Source: Paracyclopina nana
Lineage: Eukaryota > Arthropoda > Copepoda > Cyclopoida > Cyclopettidae
Assembly (NCBI GenBank): GCA_019096065.1
Contig: JAGUCH010000006.1
Location: 1,880,001-1,944,000, forward strand
DNA: 64,000 nucleotides
Direction of reading: 5' to 3'
A program made the translations under genes and the position numbers. The notes beneath the pieces are model-generated. The model made no database searches, had not been told where the DNA came from, and saw nothing but the letters and a program-made list of their open reading frames with translations. Every line of letters starts with the position of its first letter. Within the stretch, counting starts at the first letter, position 1. Below, one piece after another: positions 50,801 through 63,024 of this stretch.

Positions 50801-51143
50801 AAAGAGCTTCATTGTAATTTATGTGCAATATTTTACCTGCAGTTCTCACAATTCGCTCCCAGAAAAAATGTTCAATAACTAAGGAGCTTATACTAGTACA
50901 TCTGCTTGAATTGTAGCCAAGGTTGATTCCTAGATGCTTTACAGCAAAACTATTTGTACATTGTATTTCACATTATGATTGTTCTTAACATGTTGTACGG
51001 CTCATACTTTCCGAGTATCACACACATAAAAGACATCAAACTGCTCACTTGCACACCAAGAGATAAAAATTACTTCCATGAGTAGTAGAACGTAGAAGGC
51101 CATCACAAAATATCGATGAGGTAATAGCATACAAAGTATTTCT
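44823..51143. other. 6.3-kb spacer, no gene recognised
   Basis: AT-rich, with short frames only. It includes an imperfect 60-bp inverted repeat at about 45957-46014 with outer words ACAGGG/CCCTGT and inner TTGCGCCA/TTGGCGAA, possibly a small transposon footprint. There is a CAG run near 46110, a C run near 47270, and one weak membrane-protein frame at 48330-48575. Confidence 0.5.
48330..48575 (+). CDS. Weak candidate: short type II membrane ORF
   Basis: An ATG-led frame of 81 codons with a strong hydrophobic segment near residues 12-30 (LLLKGVLVLCLVHLILILW), like the signal anchor of a Golgi enzyme. An overlapping frame at 48527-48727 in another phase (MPAKFCKLLVEIEFLV...) also looks protein-like and contains an Asp run. 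Either an intron, a frameshifted relic or chance. No family recognised. Confidence 0.2.
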   Translation: MIQKYSFCNQGLLLKGVLVLCLVHLILILWVEKTDLDFRSVSAKSINTKNSMVLNRNLKLISNHLKCRPSFANSSLKLNFS

Positions 51144-52398
51144 TTAAGTTCCTCCTAAAACCTTATCAAGTAGGCTGCCAAGAGGACTGGTTTCGCCAGA
51201 AAAGTAAAACTTGGTATTTTTCGATAGTGCTTTGGCCATTTCCAGTTTGACGTAATCAGCTGAATACAGCTGCTTGTTGGCCTCAGCTTCCTTTTCTTTC
51301 TTGTAGGCATCAACATTTGCCTGATTTTCCTCTCTCTCCTTGATGATCTGATTCTCCAAATCATTCATTTTCTTTTCACCCTCTTTCTTCAGGAGCTGTT
51401 TTTGTAGCTCTATCTCCAGCACATCTTTTTCTCGTTCAGCATCTAGCAAAGCTTTGATACTCTCTGTTTCTTTTTTGATTTTCTCAGTTTTTTGCTGCTG
51501 AGTGGCCACCAACTGCTCAGTCCACTGCACTTTTACAGCTTTGTAATTGGCTGCTATGTCTCTAGGAATGTCGGGCTTGGGAATGACCAAATTCAATATT
51601 TTGATGCCGTTCATGCCCAGCCTGTCGATGCTTCTTTCTACATTGGTTTGGACAATGCTGACAATGTCCAAAAACATGGTGTTGTAAACCTTAAAGTTGA
51701 AGAAATGTTGAACATGTTGCAAATGACTGGCTGAAAACAAATGATTACCTCATCAATTGAGTGGTTGGCACAAAAAGTGCGTAGCTCTTCAAACACTCGG
51801 TCGTAAATGAGAGCTCTTCGGAATTCCAATCCAAACTTTTTTATCAGAGGTATCAAATGGGCAACATCGACATTGGACATAACTTGAATGCCATGAAAAG
51901 TGTTTTGAATACCGTCCCTGGTCACTGTGGAAATGGACTCGAGCGTTTCTGTCTGGGGACGGATGGTGATCTCCTCAATGGTAGTCACAAATGGAACGCT
52001 CCAATGGACTCCAGGATGGGTATATTTGTCATCCAGAGCTCCTTGGACGAAGTAAATGCCAACATTGCCTTCCTCAATCGTATGCAGGGAATCAACGATG
52101 ATAACAGCAGTAAAAATGACCACAAATAGAAAAATGCCACCACCTGCGCCCAACTTCACCTAAGATATATGAAAAGCCAATTTTTAAAGAAAAAAATCGA
52201 ATGATAATTTATGATATATACCATGGCAGAGATTGGAGGCCGGTCATTGCCCCCCATGACGTTTCCAACTCCTTCTTCCATGTCGTAATTTAAAGCTCTG
52301 TCGTATTCAGCTGTCGTTGGTCGGGCACTTGCTAGGTTAGATCTGGATGAGCTCGGTCGGTATTGCCTCTTATGAGCCTCAAACTCGTCCGCATTCAT
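51144..52398 (-). CDS. erlin: Erlin-type SPFH/prohibitin-domain protein
   Basis: Erlins form large ring complexes in cholesterol-rich ER membrane and direct degradation of activated IP3 receptors. Three exons (52398-52222, 52159-51749, 51689-51144) give 377 residues, all junctions phase 0. A 59-residue polar N-terminal extension precedes the membrane segment (FLFVVIFTAVIIVD, about 68-81). The SPFH domain starts with HTIEEGNVGIYFVQGAL and continues through PGVHWSVPFVTTIEEI and IYDRVFEELRTFCANHSIDEVY, which match erlins closely. A long charged coiled coil follows, and the end NTKFYFSGETSPLG mirrors the erlin oligomerisation motif. The extended N-terminus and the sequence around GIKILNLVIPKPDIP differ from vertebrate erlins, so it may be a divergent paralogue. 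Confidence 0.85.
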
Positions 52399-55300
52399 TG
52401 GAAAGTTGGCTCATGACTGAAATGGGCAAGAAAAAGCTCGGTTACTTATGTGAAGCCCAAAAAGGCCAGTAGTCATGCGCAAACCACTTCTGCAATAGAC
52501 GTCATCAATAAACAGTGACGCCAATTTGCTTACTCATATGTCTTGAAAATACTCAAATGAGTAAGCGCAACCAACGCGAGCTACAAATTATTTATTTGTA
52601 TAACCATAATCCTGATATGAGCTAGTACCAATCAATGGCCATGCTATGTGAGTTACTCTGTCAATAAAATGCACTTTTACATCTTGGCAAAATCCTGTTC
52701 AGTTGGCAAGCCAAAACTTTCTCTGCATGACTGAGTGCAATTTTTTGCACAAAAATCTCGACGAAGCGCGTTTGACCGCTTTTTTGCTTTTAGGAGGAAC
52801 TGCAATTATCCTGAAGGATACCATCGCGCAGGCTCTCAGGATTTACCTGGATCCTGACAGCTTTTAATTTGCAGTTTATTTTGCGGCAAAATATATGATT
52901 TCAGAGATAATCCAAATTGCCTGGAGCTCACCTTTTTCAAAGCCCAACTTCTTCCCAGATTTTGTTTGAACTCGAATACATAAGTTTGTTATAGCAGAAA
53001 ACACCAGTCGTGCCTAGTTTGGCCTTTCTCGGGTTGCCTGTAGCCTAAACTTGCCTTAGTGGCAAAGTGAAAGCTTTCTCATTCTCTCTCCATTGGGCTT
53101 TCTCTTTTGGCCTATGTATGTACACTAGCATACAAGTGTGTAGTACATCGAAAAAAAACCGACCCTTGTCTAGTTATACCTCAAACCATTCTAAATACAA
53201 AGCCGTTTGATTATGTGGATTGAGTAAAAAATTATAGATATAAATTATAAATAAAGCATGACCATCATTTAAAATAGTCGTAGGTTGTTGAGACGTGTAA
53301 TTATTTTGAGGTTTTTTAACATGACTGATTGTTTCTATTATTGAGAGTGAGAGAGGCATATTTGGCTAACACTCTCATAGCTCATAAACTGGTTGGGTCT
53401 GCAAAAATTGATTATTTCATAGGATAAGCTATGTATAACGAACAGGACAGGGCCAGTTCTGCGATTATTTACTTATGCACCTCTATTAATGTGAGTGCTG
53501 GCAACTAGTACATACAGTACACAAATTGTGTGCTTCTTTCAAAAGCTCAAAATAATGCTTTGAGGAGTTTTTGAAAATGGGATCCAATTTGTTTTCGAAA
53601 ACCTTGGGTAGGAGAAGTGAGATGTAGTTGAAAATCTGTATAATTCTGTAGATTTTCAGCCTTGAGGCCATTTCTGAGCTCTGATTCCATAATGGTCAGA
53701 TGTCAAAAGACAAATTGACGTCTCGCGTGCGCAAGCAAGAAATAAGATTTACTGAATATTTTCAGTTTTCTTCAGGGTCTCGACCTCATATTGACGACGC
53801 CACATGTGGCCCCAACTTGTCAGTTTTCATATTCATGGATGAGCGAAACATCGGGGTCAAATTCCGCTCGAAAGTTGCACAAAACCGCGTGACGGAATCT
53901 CTCGCAAAATCTAATTGACATCATTTTTCCTTGCTGAAGAATTTGGTCTCAAACTCACTGGACATGAGAACATATTTCCACCTGCTTTGATAAAGTACTA
54001 GCTCTCTACTTGTAGAATTTGTGGCCGAAAAAATGAGACCTATATATTAGCTGTGGTTGCGTGATTCTAATTCTCATGTTAACTTCCGTCACCTGTTGCT
54101 GCGCAGCTGTTGGTTGCAGCTCAAGAAAATGGCAAGACCTTGGGCCAAAAACACAATTAATTCTGGAGTGAAAATGGGTCTGGCCTTAATTGAATTTCAT
54201 GACTTGACCATATAGAAAGAGTGGGTTCATTCATATTTCTTAACCGTGGCAGCTAAAGGGAGAACATTAAGGTATCCAATTTGAGTTCAAGCGTAAGAAG
54301 GAAAATTGGCTTCTTGACATTATTTATGAAATTAGTTGGAGAAACCAATTTTCCTTTCAAGCTGATCCCTTGATAAGGAAACTGTAATTCATCCTTGAAT
54401 GGCCAGAAATGGAAGTAGCGCGGAACAACCAAAAACTTACATGCAATAATGGAGCAAAACTTGAGAGCTCAAAGTCGTGCTAAAACGATCGATGATTTTT
54501 CTCGTTTATTTAGCCATTTCCCGGTTATCTGGAAAAAGTGAAATGCCTGATTAAACAATTTCAAATTTCGTCGAGTTTGCACTTCCAAATATCTTGAAGC
54601 AAGCTAGGAAGCAGCAGCCAGCACGCTTTAAACCGACAGAGGAGAAAGTTTTTTATGCCATGTCTCGAAATTTAGCCCCCAAACCGTCCCGAGTAATTCC
54701 TACTTAAAGGCCTGAAGAACGGACGCTGCGTTTCCGCAAAATTATTTTACCGCAAAATAGCTGCATATTTTGTGTACTATTGAAATAAGCATATATGAGA
54801 AGAAACTGAGGCAGCTAGCAAAAAAAAAAAAAAAAACACGCCACGCGAGCAATGTTTACATGCCATTTGCCGAACTTTTCATTGCAACGTACCGTAAAAT
54901 CAAGTAAGAGGCTCCTATCTGCTGAGGTGCTGTATAACAACCCAAAAAATGAATATGTTAATAGGGCTTTAAAAAAGGGCCCACAATAGAAAATGAAGCA
55001 TTCTTTCATTTTTATACATTTTATGGCTGATCATTATTCATGACTAGCAGATATTCGAATTTTAGGTTCATAATAAAATGCAGGTTTTTTGTTCAGTTTT
55101 TGTGCTGTGCAACAGGCTCAAAAGTGCAAATTTTAAATTGGCCCATTCAAACTTTTTAGTGCGTCATACAGGCAAATTCCAACAAGCGAAGATAAATAAA
55201 AAGAAATTATTCAAAGTGGGGGAAAAATTCGAAATGTGCCTAGGAATTTCTTCCTTTGGCATTTGGTGGCAAAAATTGCCGTAAGTGAAACTGAAATGGA

Positions 55301-58300
55301 GATGGAGAAAGTGACCAATGCACTGTGGGAAAACTCGCGCGAAAAGTCCCCGTCGTGTCACTCAATCATTTCTCTCAGCACAGATTCGATTTGTGCGCAA
55401 CATTCAAATCGAAAACTGATTGCTACCCTTTTGGTAACCAGCATTTTTGCTATATGTAAAAAGGTGTAAAAATTATGGTAGCAAATCGTGAGAATGGCGA
55501 GGGAAAAGTAGCAACAAACAAAGCTTAACCAACGAAGGAATTTTCATGCCAGATCAATCACTCGACACGATACCAATTTTGATAGCCCTTTTAGCAATAA
55601 AGACAGAGATAGTTGTGATAGGAGCCTCAATATGGACACAGTTGTGGGTCAGCAGATTAGTCAGCACAAGCAACTGATCAATTTTGAAAGGTCTCCATTT
55701 GATACGTGATAAAATGGATCTCCTGAGGCCAAAAAGCAAATTAATCAACGTCACCCTGGATAATCAATGCAGTCAAATATTGGATGAGGAGGCCTTTTAA
55801 AAAACAGTTCACACCGTGAAGTGAGGATTTAAAAAGGCTTCATTCCTAAAAGGATTTGTGTCTCCTACTAAAAGTCACTCTAGATCTCTTGGAGTCGTAT
55901 AAATGGTCATCATTTTGAGATCCGATTAGATGGACTGCTGCAAAGATGGGCCTCAAGCTACGCCTCAATTTTCTGACTTTATGGCAACATCTGGCGCTAC
56001 TGCTTCTCTGCATTCTTCGTTCTGGGTGTTATATCATACCAATTGTATTGAGTTTTACAATACACTGCAATACTATGCTGCAGTAATGATAATTGTAAAG
56101 AATTTATTTAAGGCTCACTAATATATATTTCTGACTTTGATTCATTGCGCTTTTTTGCTACAAAAAAGGCCTGAAAATAATGGCACTTTTTCTGGAATTT
56201 TCTCTTTTCAATGATTCCCGATTGACCTCAGCAAGGAGTATAGGTATTTGAATTGACATGCGTAATTTCCACTTTCATGGTAAATATTTAGCATATTCCA
56301 AGCATGCCTCATCAATTTTCAACAATCATGAAAAATTCTGCTTAGGAAGGAGGCTGCTGCTGCATTGCGTAAATACCACTCAATATCCACTCAATCACCC
56401 CACACATACGACCAAGCAAAATGTGAGTGTTGACTTTGGGCTAATAAGAAACCGCGGCGATAGACGAAGCCTTCTTTTTAATAGTCAGACCCCCGTTTTC
56501 CTTTGCTGCTCTTCTCACCGTGCAACAACATTCCTTTGATGGTGGACAGCCAGATTTTGACTGGTTGTCATGACTGCAAAGTGGCCAACTTATGTGATAT
56601 TTGTATGCACATGTTAGTGCAGCTATAATCGTAACTCTTTTCTGATCATTCATCGATTTCTCATTGAAAATTCAGCCAGGATTGTATTATTATGCCATCC
56701 TCCCTTAAATGGAGGCCATATTGGAATTTTACAACAGTGATTTACCTTGTCAAGCAAAACCCAATTAAGCCTGGAATTCCAAACAGGGCTCTAAAGTGTG
56801 CACTTATTTTGCACTTATACTACATCATAATTTTCATAGATTAGTTCCTCTGTCTGAGTCCATTTTGTGAACCAAACGTTGTGGTCCATATTTTAATTAC
56901 GGTGGTTTCATCCTCTGCTCTTGGTGGCAGCATCGAAAAAAGTTTCCCAAAATACTGTTTGCTGCAAGGGCAGATGGCTTTTTGAAAAGAAAATTCTCTT
57001 TAATTCAATTCACCTTTTGGAAGAGCTACAGAGGAGGTAAGACGTCCAAATTGTGGCTGAAATGCCTTTAGGGGACTTGGGTTGGAAAAGTGGCTCTCAC
57101 TGGCAGAGTAAAAATTGTCATTTCTTCCTCGTGCATTTATTTCCCACGGAAATTGCACCTAAATGCTATAAGGAAATTTGGATACTTCCCGAAGAAAACC
57201 GGTGGCACCCATTGAATGGTTGCCATTTGCTCCCATTGCTATCGGTGATGATACTTGTTTATTTTACGCGCAGGTCTGCCAAGGTAAAAGTAAAAGTTGG
57301 AACATTTGCCTAGATGTGCAACATTCTCGTAATCAATCGCGCAATATTTAGCCGAAAAGCTCAAATAAGGAACTTTCACTCAGCTGCAAACTTGAAAGAG
57401 CAAAGTTCAGCCTATTTAGTTTATCAGATTTTACCAGTTTGAATGAGCTTCATTTTGCACGAGCATGCATTGAATTTTCGCTGTATGGCAAATAGTTCTG
57501 TGTGTGAGGTAGAAAAGAAATCTAAACTGCCACATCAACATGGGTAGAAGGATTTTTTGTTCCTTCTGATCATCAACTACTGTTAAAAGATATAAAATGT
57601 TGCTGATTCATCGTGTAATGAGTGATGCAGAGAGTTATCAATAGTCACATTTATTACTGAGCTTATTCCACTCATGGATATTAGAACTTAGATTTGGAAA
57701 TGTATACACAAAAAATCCTTTATTACAGATGATTTGCCAAAAGCTTGATGCAATGGTGCATATATTGTACTACACATACATGCACTAATTGGCTGTTTTA
57801 ATAAGCTCTTTTCTCTTCGTATTTTGGCAACATTTGAATAGAGAGCGCTGCATTTAATCCATTGCCTGCAGCAAATGAAACAAAAAATTACGCATGATTT
57901 CGGAGTAGCGCAAACAGATGGGATGTGCACGGTGGGAAAATCACAGGCCAAAGCTCCACAATTTTCGAAGTCATTCAAAGTACGGAATGGATCTTGCTCT
58001 CTGGCCCAGAGTGCTGAACAATCGAGACGCCAAAGTTTCCCATGAATTTGCTTTTTTTAGTTCAAGCTTCATTGAAGACGAAGAGCATAATGTCTTAATT
58101 TTCTTGGTACTGCCAAAGAAAATCAGATGAACAACCAAGCCTTAAAAGTCATGGTTAACTTTATGGTCTTCGAGGCGAATTTGAATAAATGCAGGTTTCT
58201 CCGCGGCCATAAGTGGCATTTTTCCTTTGTGCCAACTGCACACTTCCAACTCTCTGTTTGATGATACTCCACATATGGAGAAATGGCACTTTTCCTACCT

Positions 58301-61300
58301 TTTTATGCGAAGTGATTGCATGCACACCACCAAGCCATACACTACTTCAGAGAAAATAAATGGGGCTTTGTGGGCAGTATTTCCCAATGTGCAGAAAATA
58401 TGCAAGATGTTATCTCTCAACACTTGCTTTAAAGAATGGTTTTTGCAAAAGTTAAGCTCGTGCTATTTTTTGTAGCATCTTTGGCAACAGAAGTCAAGCC
58501 ATGAGCTTGCTAATCATGAATGCGTGAAAATCTTGCTAGTCATTTTTTTGCTTGTTAGACCATGTGATGTGTCAACTGTCTAGCACCAATCTAGTTCCGA
58601 ATGGGAGCAACCAGCATAGTTCTTATTTAAGTCGAGGGAAACCCATGTTTACATGCTGCTATATAAATTAATGTCCTGTTCATGTACGCCCCAAACTCCT
58701 TTGGAAAAGGCACGAAAAACACCTCAAGGAAAGGAGAAAAATTGTCTTATGACAAGCGCCAGCTGATACTAAAAAAATCAGATCAACTTTAAGCCAACTT
58801 GAAAGTAAACAAATCTAATTTTGGCTCCACATTTTAGTCCTTTTGAGCAAAATCAATAGTTAAATTTCATCTTTTATTAAAGAAATGTGATATAAGATAA
58901 TTTGTTATGAAATATGCTGAAAACCATGACAACAAAATATCAAAAATTGCCATTAAAAACGCTGCTCGGCCCCAAGCTGAACTCGTAGAGTGGCAGTCAG
59001 CAACAGATTCACTTTTTTCTTATGACAATTTTTTCCATACCTTAAGGCATTCTTAATGCATGAACAGGGCATAAGGCTTGTTTTATTGCTGCAGCAACGA
59101 GGAGAAACTGCTAACTTTGAAATTAGTGTGCTTGTTGTGCAAAGAATCTCTCTTTTTTTATGTGGTCAAAATTGCTAATCTTCATTAAACTATGAATTAT
59201 TAGAGAGGAAACATTCCACCTTGACGTATATATTGTTGAGGAATTTTGCAGGTCGTATTTTGCACCACTTAATTATGCACGGCCATTGCTGCTCTCGCTA
59301 AGTTCGCAAATTGGCCGCTTCCAACAAATGCACCCAAGTTGCAGCTATTTTGCAGGAAGAAAAAACAATCTTCGAGTCTTCCTCTCAAACAATGAAAAAT
59401 CAAGCATGGAAATTCGAGAATCTTCACGCCAATGCCAAAAACACGGAAGAAACCTGGGCTCGTCCTTGATTTCAAAGATGGTTTTCACCGTAGGGCGAGG
59501 GCTCGAGAAAAGGTCGCATTCTTTGTACTGCACACTCATTTTTTTACGCCCCATTTACCAACATCCCCACCGTGTCAAAAACTCAAGTACAGTATCATCA
59601 ATCAAAATTCTCAAAAATAACGGACGGCAGCTCAAAAATGAAACAAAAGGTGGTAAACTGTTCTATAGAATTTTAAGTGACTTTAACGCGCGTAGAGGCA
59701 TTCAACAAGCGGAAAATGTATATACTAGGTACTGCGAAGATATTCAAGAATATCCCGGTGTCAAATGGGATGCATTTCTTATACAAACCGCCAGAGGCCA
59801 TTTTGTAGAGGTGTCATTTTCGAATTTTTGTCATTCATGAAAAAACTCTCTCATACAGGATCACAACCAACTAATGGTTTCCTAAATAAATGTGCTAGTC
59901 ATTGTACACACACTCACTTGTGGATACTACGCAAAAAGCTGCGTAGGAGTTCTGGCAGCTCCAAACATGGATTGATTTCTTGGCGAAAACTGCCAGCTTT
60001 TTTGCGGGGGCGTGAAAATTCACGTTAAAACTACACAATGCTACGTAGTACATCTTCATGACTTTTCATCTTAGTATTTTATGCCTCAAGGTAGAAAAAC
60101 CATTAGTCTTGGGATGATATCAATTTATGACTCCCACGATTTTGACTGGGAGCAACTGCAATGACAAGTCTCCCTTGATTTTCAGGGGCGAAATTAAATT
60201 GAGCCAATCATCCATCCTTTAAGGAAAGTAATATCATATTCCAGCAGGTTTCTAAAGATCTGGCAAGGCAAAGTGGAAAATTGCCTCCCATTTTTTATCC
60301 AGTAGCAAAAAAGGCTGAAAGAAGTGATTGCTGACTTTTTGACTTTTCACATCATTTTGTAAGCTACACTATTCTAGCATAAACCTGGCAACAAAAACTG
60401 CATAATTGCTTCCTACCCATTTTCCTTATAATTTGTGGGAGACATATTGAAACTTGTTCGTTCTAAGCATCTCCTATTTTGACTTATTAAACCAACAGAC
60501 GCCAAGCTTGAATAGATTATTCTGGCTCTTGAGAGGTTATCTTTGTTTAAACACTCAATGGATTCTTGTCAGGCATGAGGCCTCGCAAAAAAGCAATTAT
60601 GTGAATTAGCATTCCTGAAGGGGATGCAGAATGCACGTTGTTCGTTGATGACATTCCAAAGAGTCTGAAAATGGCTGCCCATAACGTTTGCAATTAATTC
60701 ACGGAACATCTGACATTCACTCTTTTTCAATGGACAGAACTGCAAGGCAGAATTTTTACTAAACGCAACAATTTTGAATTTGACTCGCAACCTTTATGAA
60801 GCAAATTCACCAAATTGAGGCATAAGAGGATATGTCCAATTCTTCTCATCGTTTCAGAACAATAGCTAACAAAACCATCAGATATGGGGAATTTTTAAGT
60901 GCACAACTTGCGTGAAGAGCTCATTTATGAGACCTGATTGAATTAACACATCAACTTCGTTCCAATTATTATGCCTTGACAGGTAGAGCAGCAGGGAACG
61001 GTAAGGCTCTTGGGATATGCTGAAAATGTTGGGATTGCAATTTGTTAATTGATGCAGCATTTTTATTAGTTGCTTTTGTCGTGTAGCTTTTATAACGCAT
61101 GCACATTATTTTTATTTTTAGCCAGCTTAAAAACTAAGACCTTTTGTAAAAAGACCGTCGAAAAGTTTCTTCGGGTTTTTTAGCCCTCCAATTAAAAATA
61201 CACTGTAATAAAAAAATATAAAAAAACCATATCCTCTGATTTTCATATTATTCAACGTGCTTATTACTTCCTTTCGCATTTACCGTTTTCTAGGTGAAGA

Positions 61301-61665
61301 GGCTTCAAAATTAGATGATTGAATCTGCAGGACACACGATTGCAATTATCCGCTATCTTGAATTTGAGCCCCCCAAATTTCCCCATTATTTTATTTATTT
61401 TATTTATTTATTTTTTCAGCCGGGTTTGATTGTGCTAGCGAACTATAGCACAAATTCTATCAGGTGCTCTGGCAATATTTTGAGCTATAGATCCAGTTTG
61501 CAGGGGTGTACTCTGACCTCTCTTTAGCTCTACAAGGACACGTTTTCATCTACAGTTGCCTCCACTGAGCGCAGCTCTCAAGCGCGTGCAGCAACGCTTA
61601 CCAGTGTTTGCTAAGATCTTGAGTCAGGCTTTATTATTATTAATAATATCAAAATTAGGCAAAAA
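52399..61665. other. 9.3-kb spacer, no gene recognised
   Basis: AT-rich. It holds an A19 run near 54820, many short frames and one unusually long open frame at 59286-59840. A TTTATT-type microsatellite at about 61385-61420 lies just before the C11orf54 gene. No exon chain, RNA gene or transposon ends are recognised. Confidence 0.5.
59286..59840 (+). CDS. Unassigned 184-codon open frame
   Basis: The longest open frame in the spacer. The first ATG is about 16 codons in. The C-terminal third looks protein-like (LFYRILSDFNARRGIQ, CEDIQEYPGVKWDAFLIQ). No conserved family is recognised and there are no supporting splice sites or repeats around it. It may be a lineage-specific gene, a transposon relic or chance. 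Confidence 0.25.
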   Translation: MLLSLSSQIGRFQQMHPSCSYFAGRKNNLRVFLSNNEKSSMEIRESSRQCQKHGRNLGSSLISKMVFTVGRGLEKRSHSLYCTLIFLRPIYQHPHRVKNSSTVSSIKILKNNGRQLKNETKGGKLFYRILSDFNARRGIQQAENVYTRYCEDIQEYPGVKWDAFLIQTARGHFVEVSFSNFCHS

Positions 61666-63024
61666 ATGGCCGAAGATGATAACATTTCTCCTTTGCCATG
61701 GAACTCGTTGGATGTGGAATTCAAGCAGCTCTTTACACCACCCTTGCAATTTGTGGCTGGAGGTAATTAAATCTGTACCAAATTATCAATGAATCAAATC
61801 CATTTTTGCGTCAGTTTTAAAGGCAGGCTTGGAGGAAAACTTTGAAGAAGTCGCTGTCGAAGTTGTGCCATGTCCCAACTTGACGAAAGAGCCCTTTAAC
61901 TTGGCCTCAGAAGGTAACAAACTTTAGCTTAGACTTCCAAAGTCCTACTAAATCCGCTCGACTTTAAGGAATTAGTGGTAATCCTCGTATTCTGGATATT
62001 GGTGGCGTACCATATTTGGTGCCAGTGGCTCAGAAGAAAAAACTGTACGACATGAAAGATTTTCCCCGATTGACTAATTTCGGCCAAGATGAAGATTGTT
62101 TGATTATTGGAGCTTCAGCGGCTCCGTGGACCTTTCTAAAAAGAAACGCTGAAGTAAGTCTAGATGTTCAATGCATTACTAATGTAATCTGCCTTTATTT
62201 GATTTGCTTACATCTGCTCTCATTTCCATAGATGATGCCAAACCTTCATGTGAAAGCAGATGGGAGTGTCATCCAAAAGACGCATATTTCTAGAACCCAT
62301 GACGCTGACAAAAGCTACGAGCTGATTCCCTTGCCAGAAGAGGAGACGAAGCTGTCACTCCTGGGAAACTTGTTTCTGAGCAACGGTGAGCAAAATTTTC
62401 CAGAAAAAAGAATCAGCCAATTTACCTTTTTTTAAATCATTCTCTCTTTCCAAAAGGGGAGCCTGGACATGTCCTGGAAGTCAAATGCACGAGACGCAAA
62501 GGTACCGAGAATTTCGTCTCGTGCATGAAGAAGGCTCTGGCCAATGCATTCAAAACCGAGTCCATTGGCATGGGAGGTGTTTGGGTGATGAACAAAGGTC
62601 AGCTGAAGGCTCACGTGATGCCTGAATATGCATCAAAGCCTCTGAATTCAGATGAGGATGTGTCGAATTGGCTACTATTTTACTCGATGGATGCTCCTTT
62701 CACTTGCTACAGTGTCTTGGTCTCAAGAGACCCAGTAAGTAGAAATTCCACATTTGTTTTTCTTGAAATTTGAAACGGGTTAATGTATTGTCAAGGGCCT
62801 TGATCTGAGGACTGAGCACACGCATGGTTTGAACAAAAAAGATGGCCAAGGTGGACATTATCACCACGATGTCACTCCTGAGGAAGTCCAATATCATGGA
62901 TATTTCAACCTTGCAGAATGTAAGGAAATGTGATTTATATTGGATTATCTTGAATTGTTCTCGTTTTTTAGGGTGCTACAGAGTGGATCGACCAAAAGTA
63001 ACACATCTCATAGGGAGAGATTAA
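61666..63024 (+). CDS. C11orf54: C11orf54-like zinc-dependent ester hydrolase (DUF1907)
   Basis: Small animal family; the human protein is a zinc enzyme that hydrolyses a model ester, with unknown natural substrate. Seven exons (61666-61762, 61815-61913, 61969-62153, 62232-62385, 62457-62734, 62796-62919, 62972-63024) give 329 residues, close to the human 315. Conserved blocks in order: CPNLTKEPF, ILDIGGVPYLVPV, IGMGGVWVMNKGQ, PLNSDEDVSNWL and VSRDPGLDLRTEHTH. The end is RVDRPKVTHLIGRD. Metal ligands by homology are H279, H281 and H292; one extra residue separates the last two compared with human. All exons keep frame and introns are short (50-80 bp). Start is the first ATG (AAAAAATGG). Complete and probably active. 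Confidence 0.95.

Noticed and set aside
53700-53918. 72-codon plus frame
   Set aside because: No family resemblance, no signal, and length is within chance for this region.
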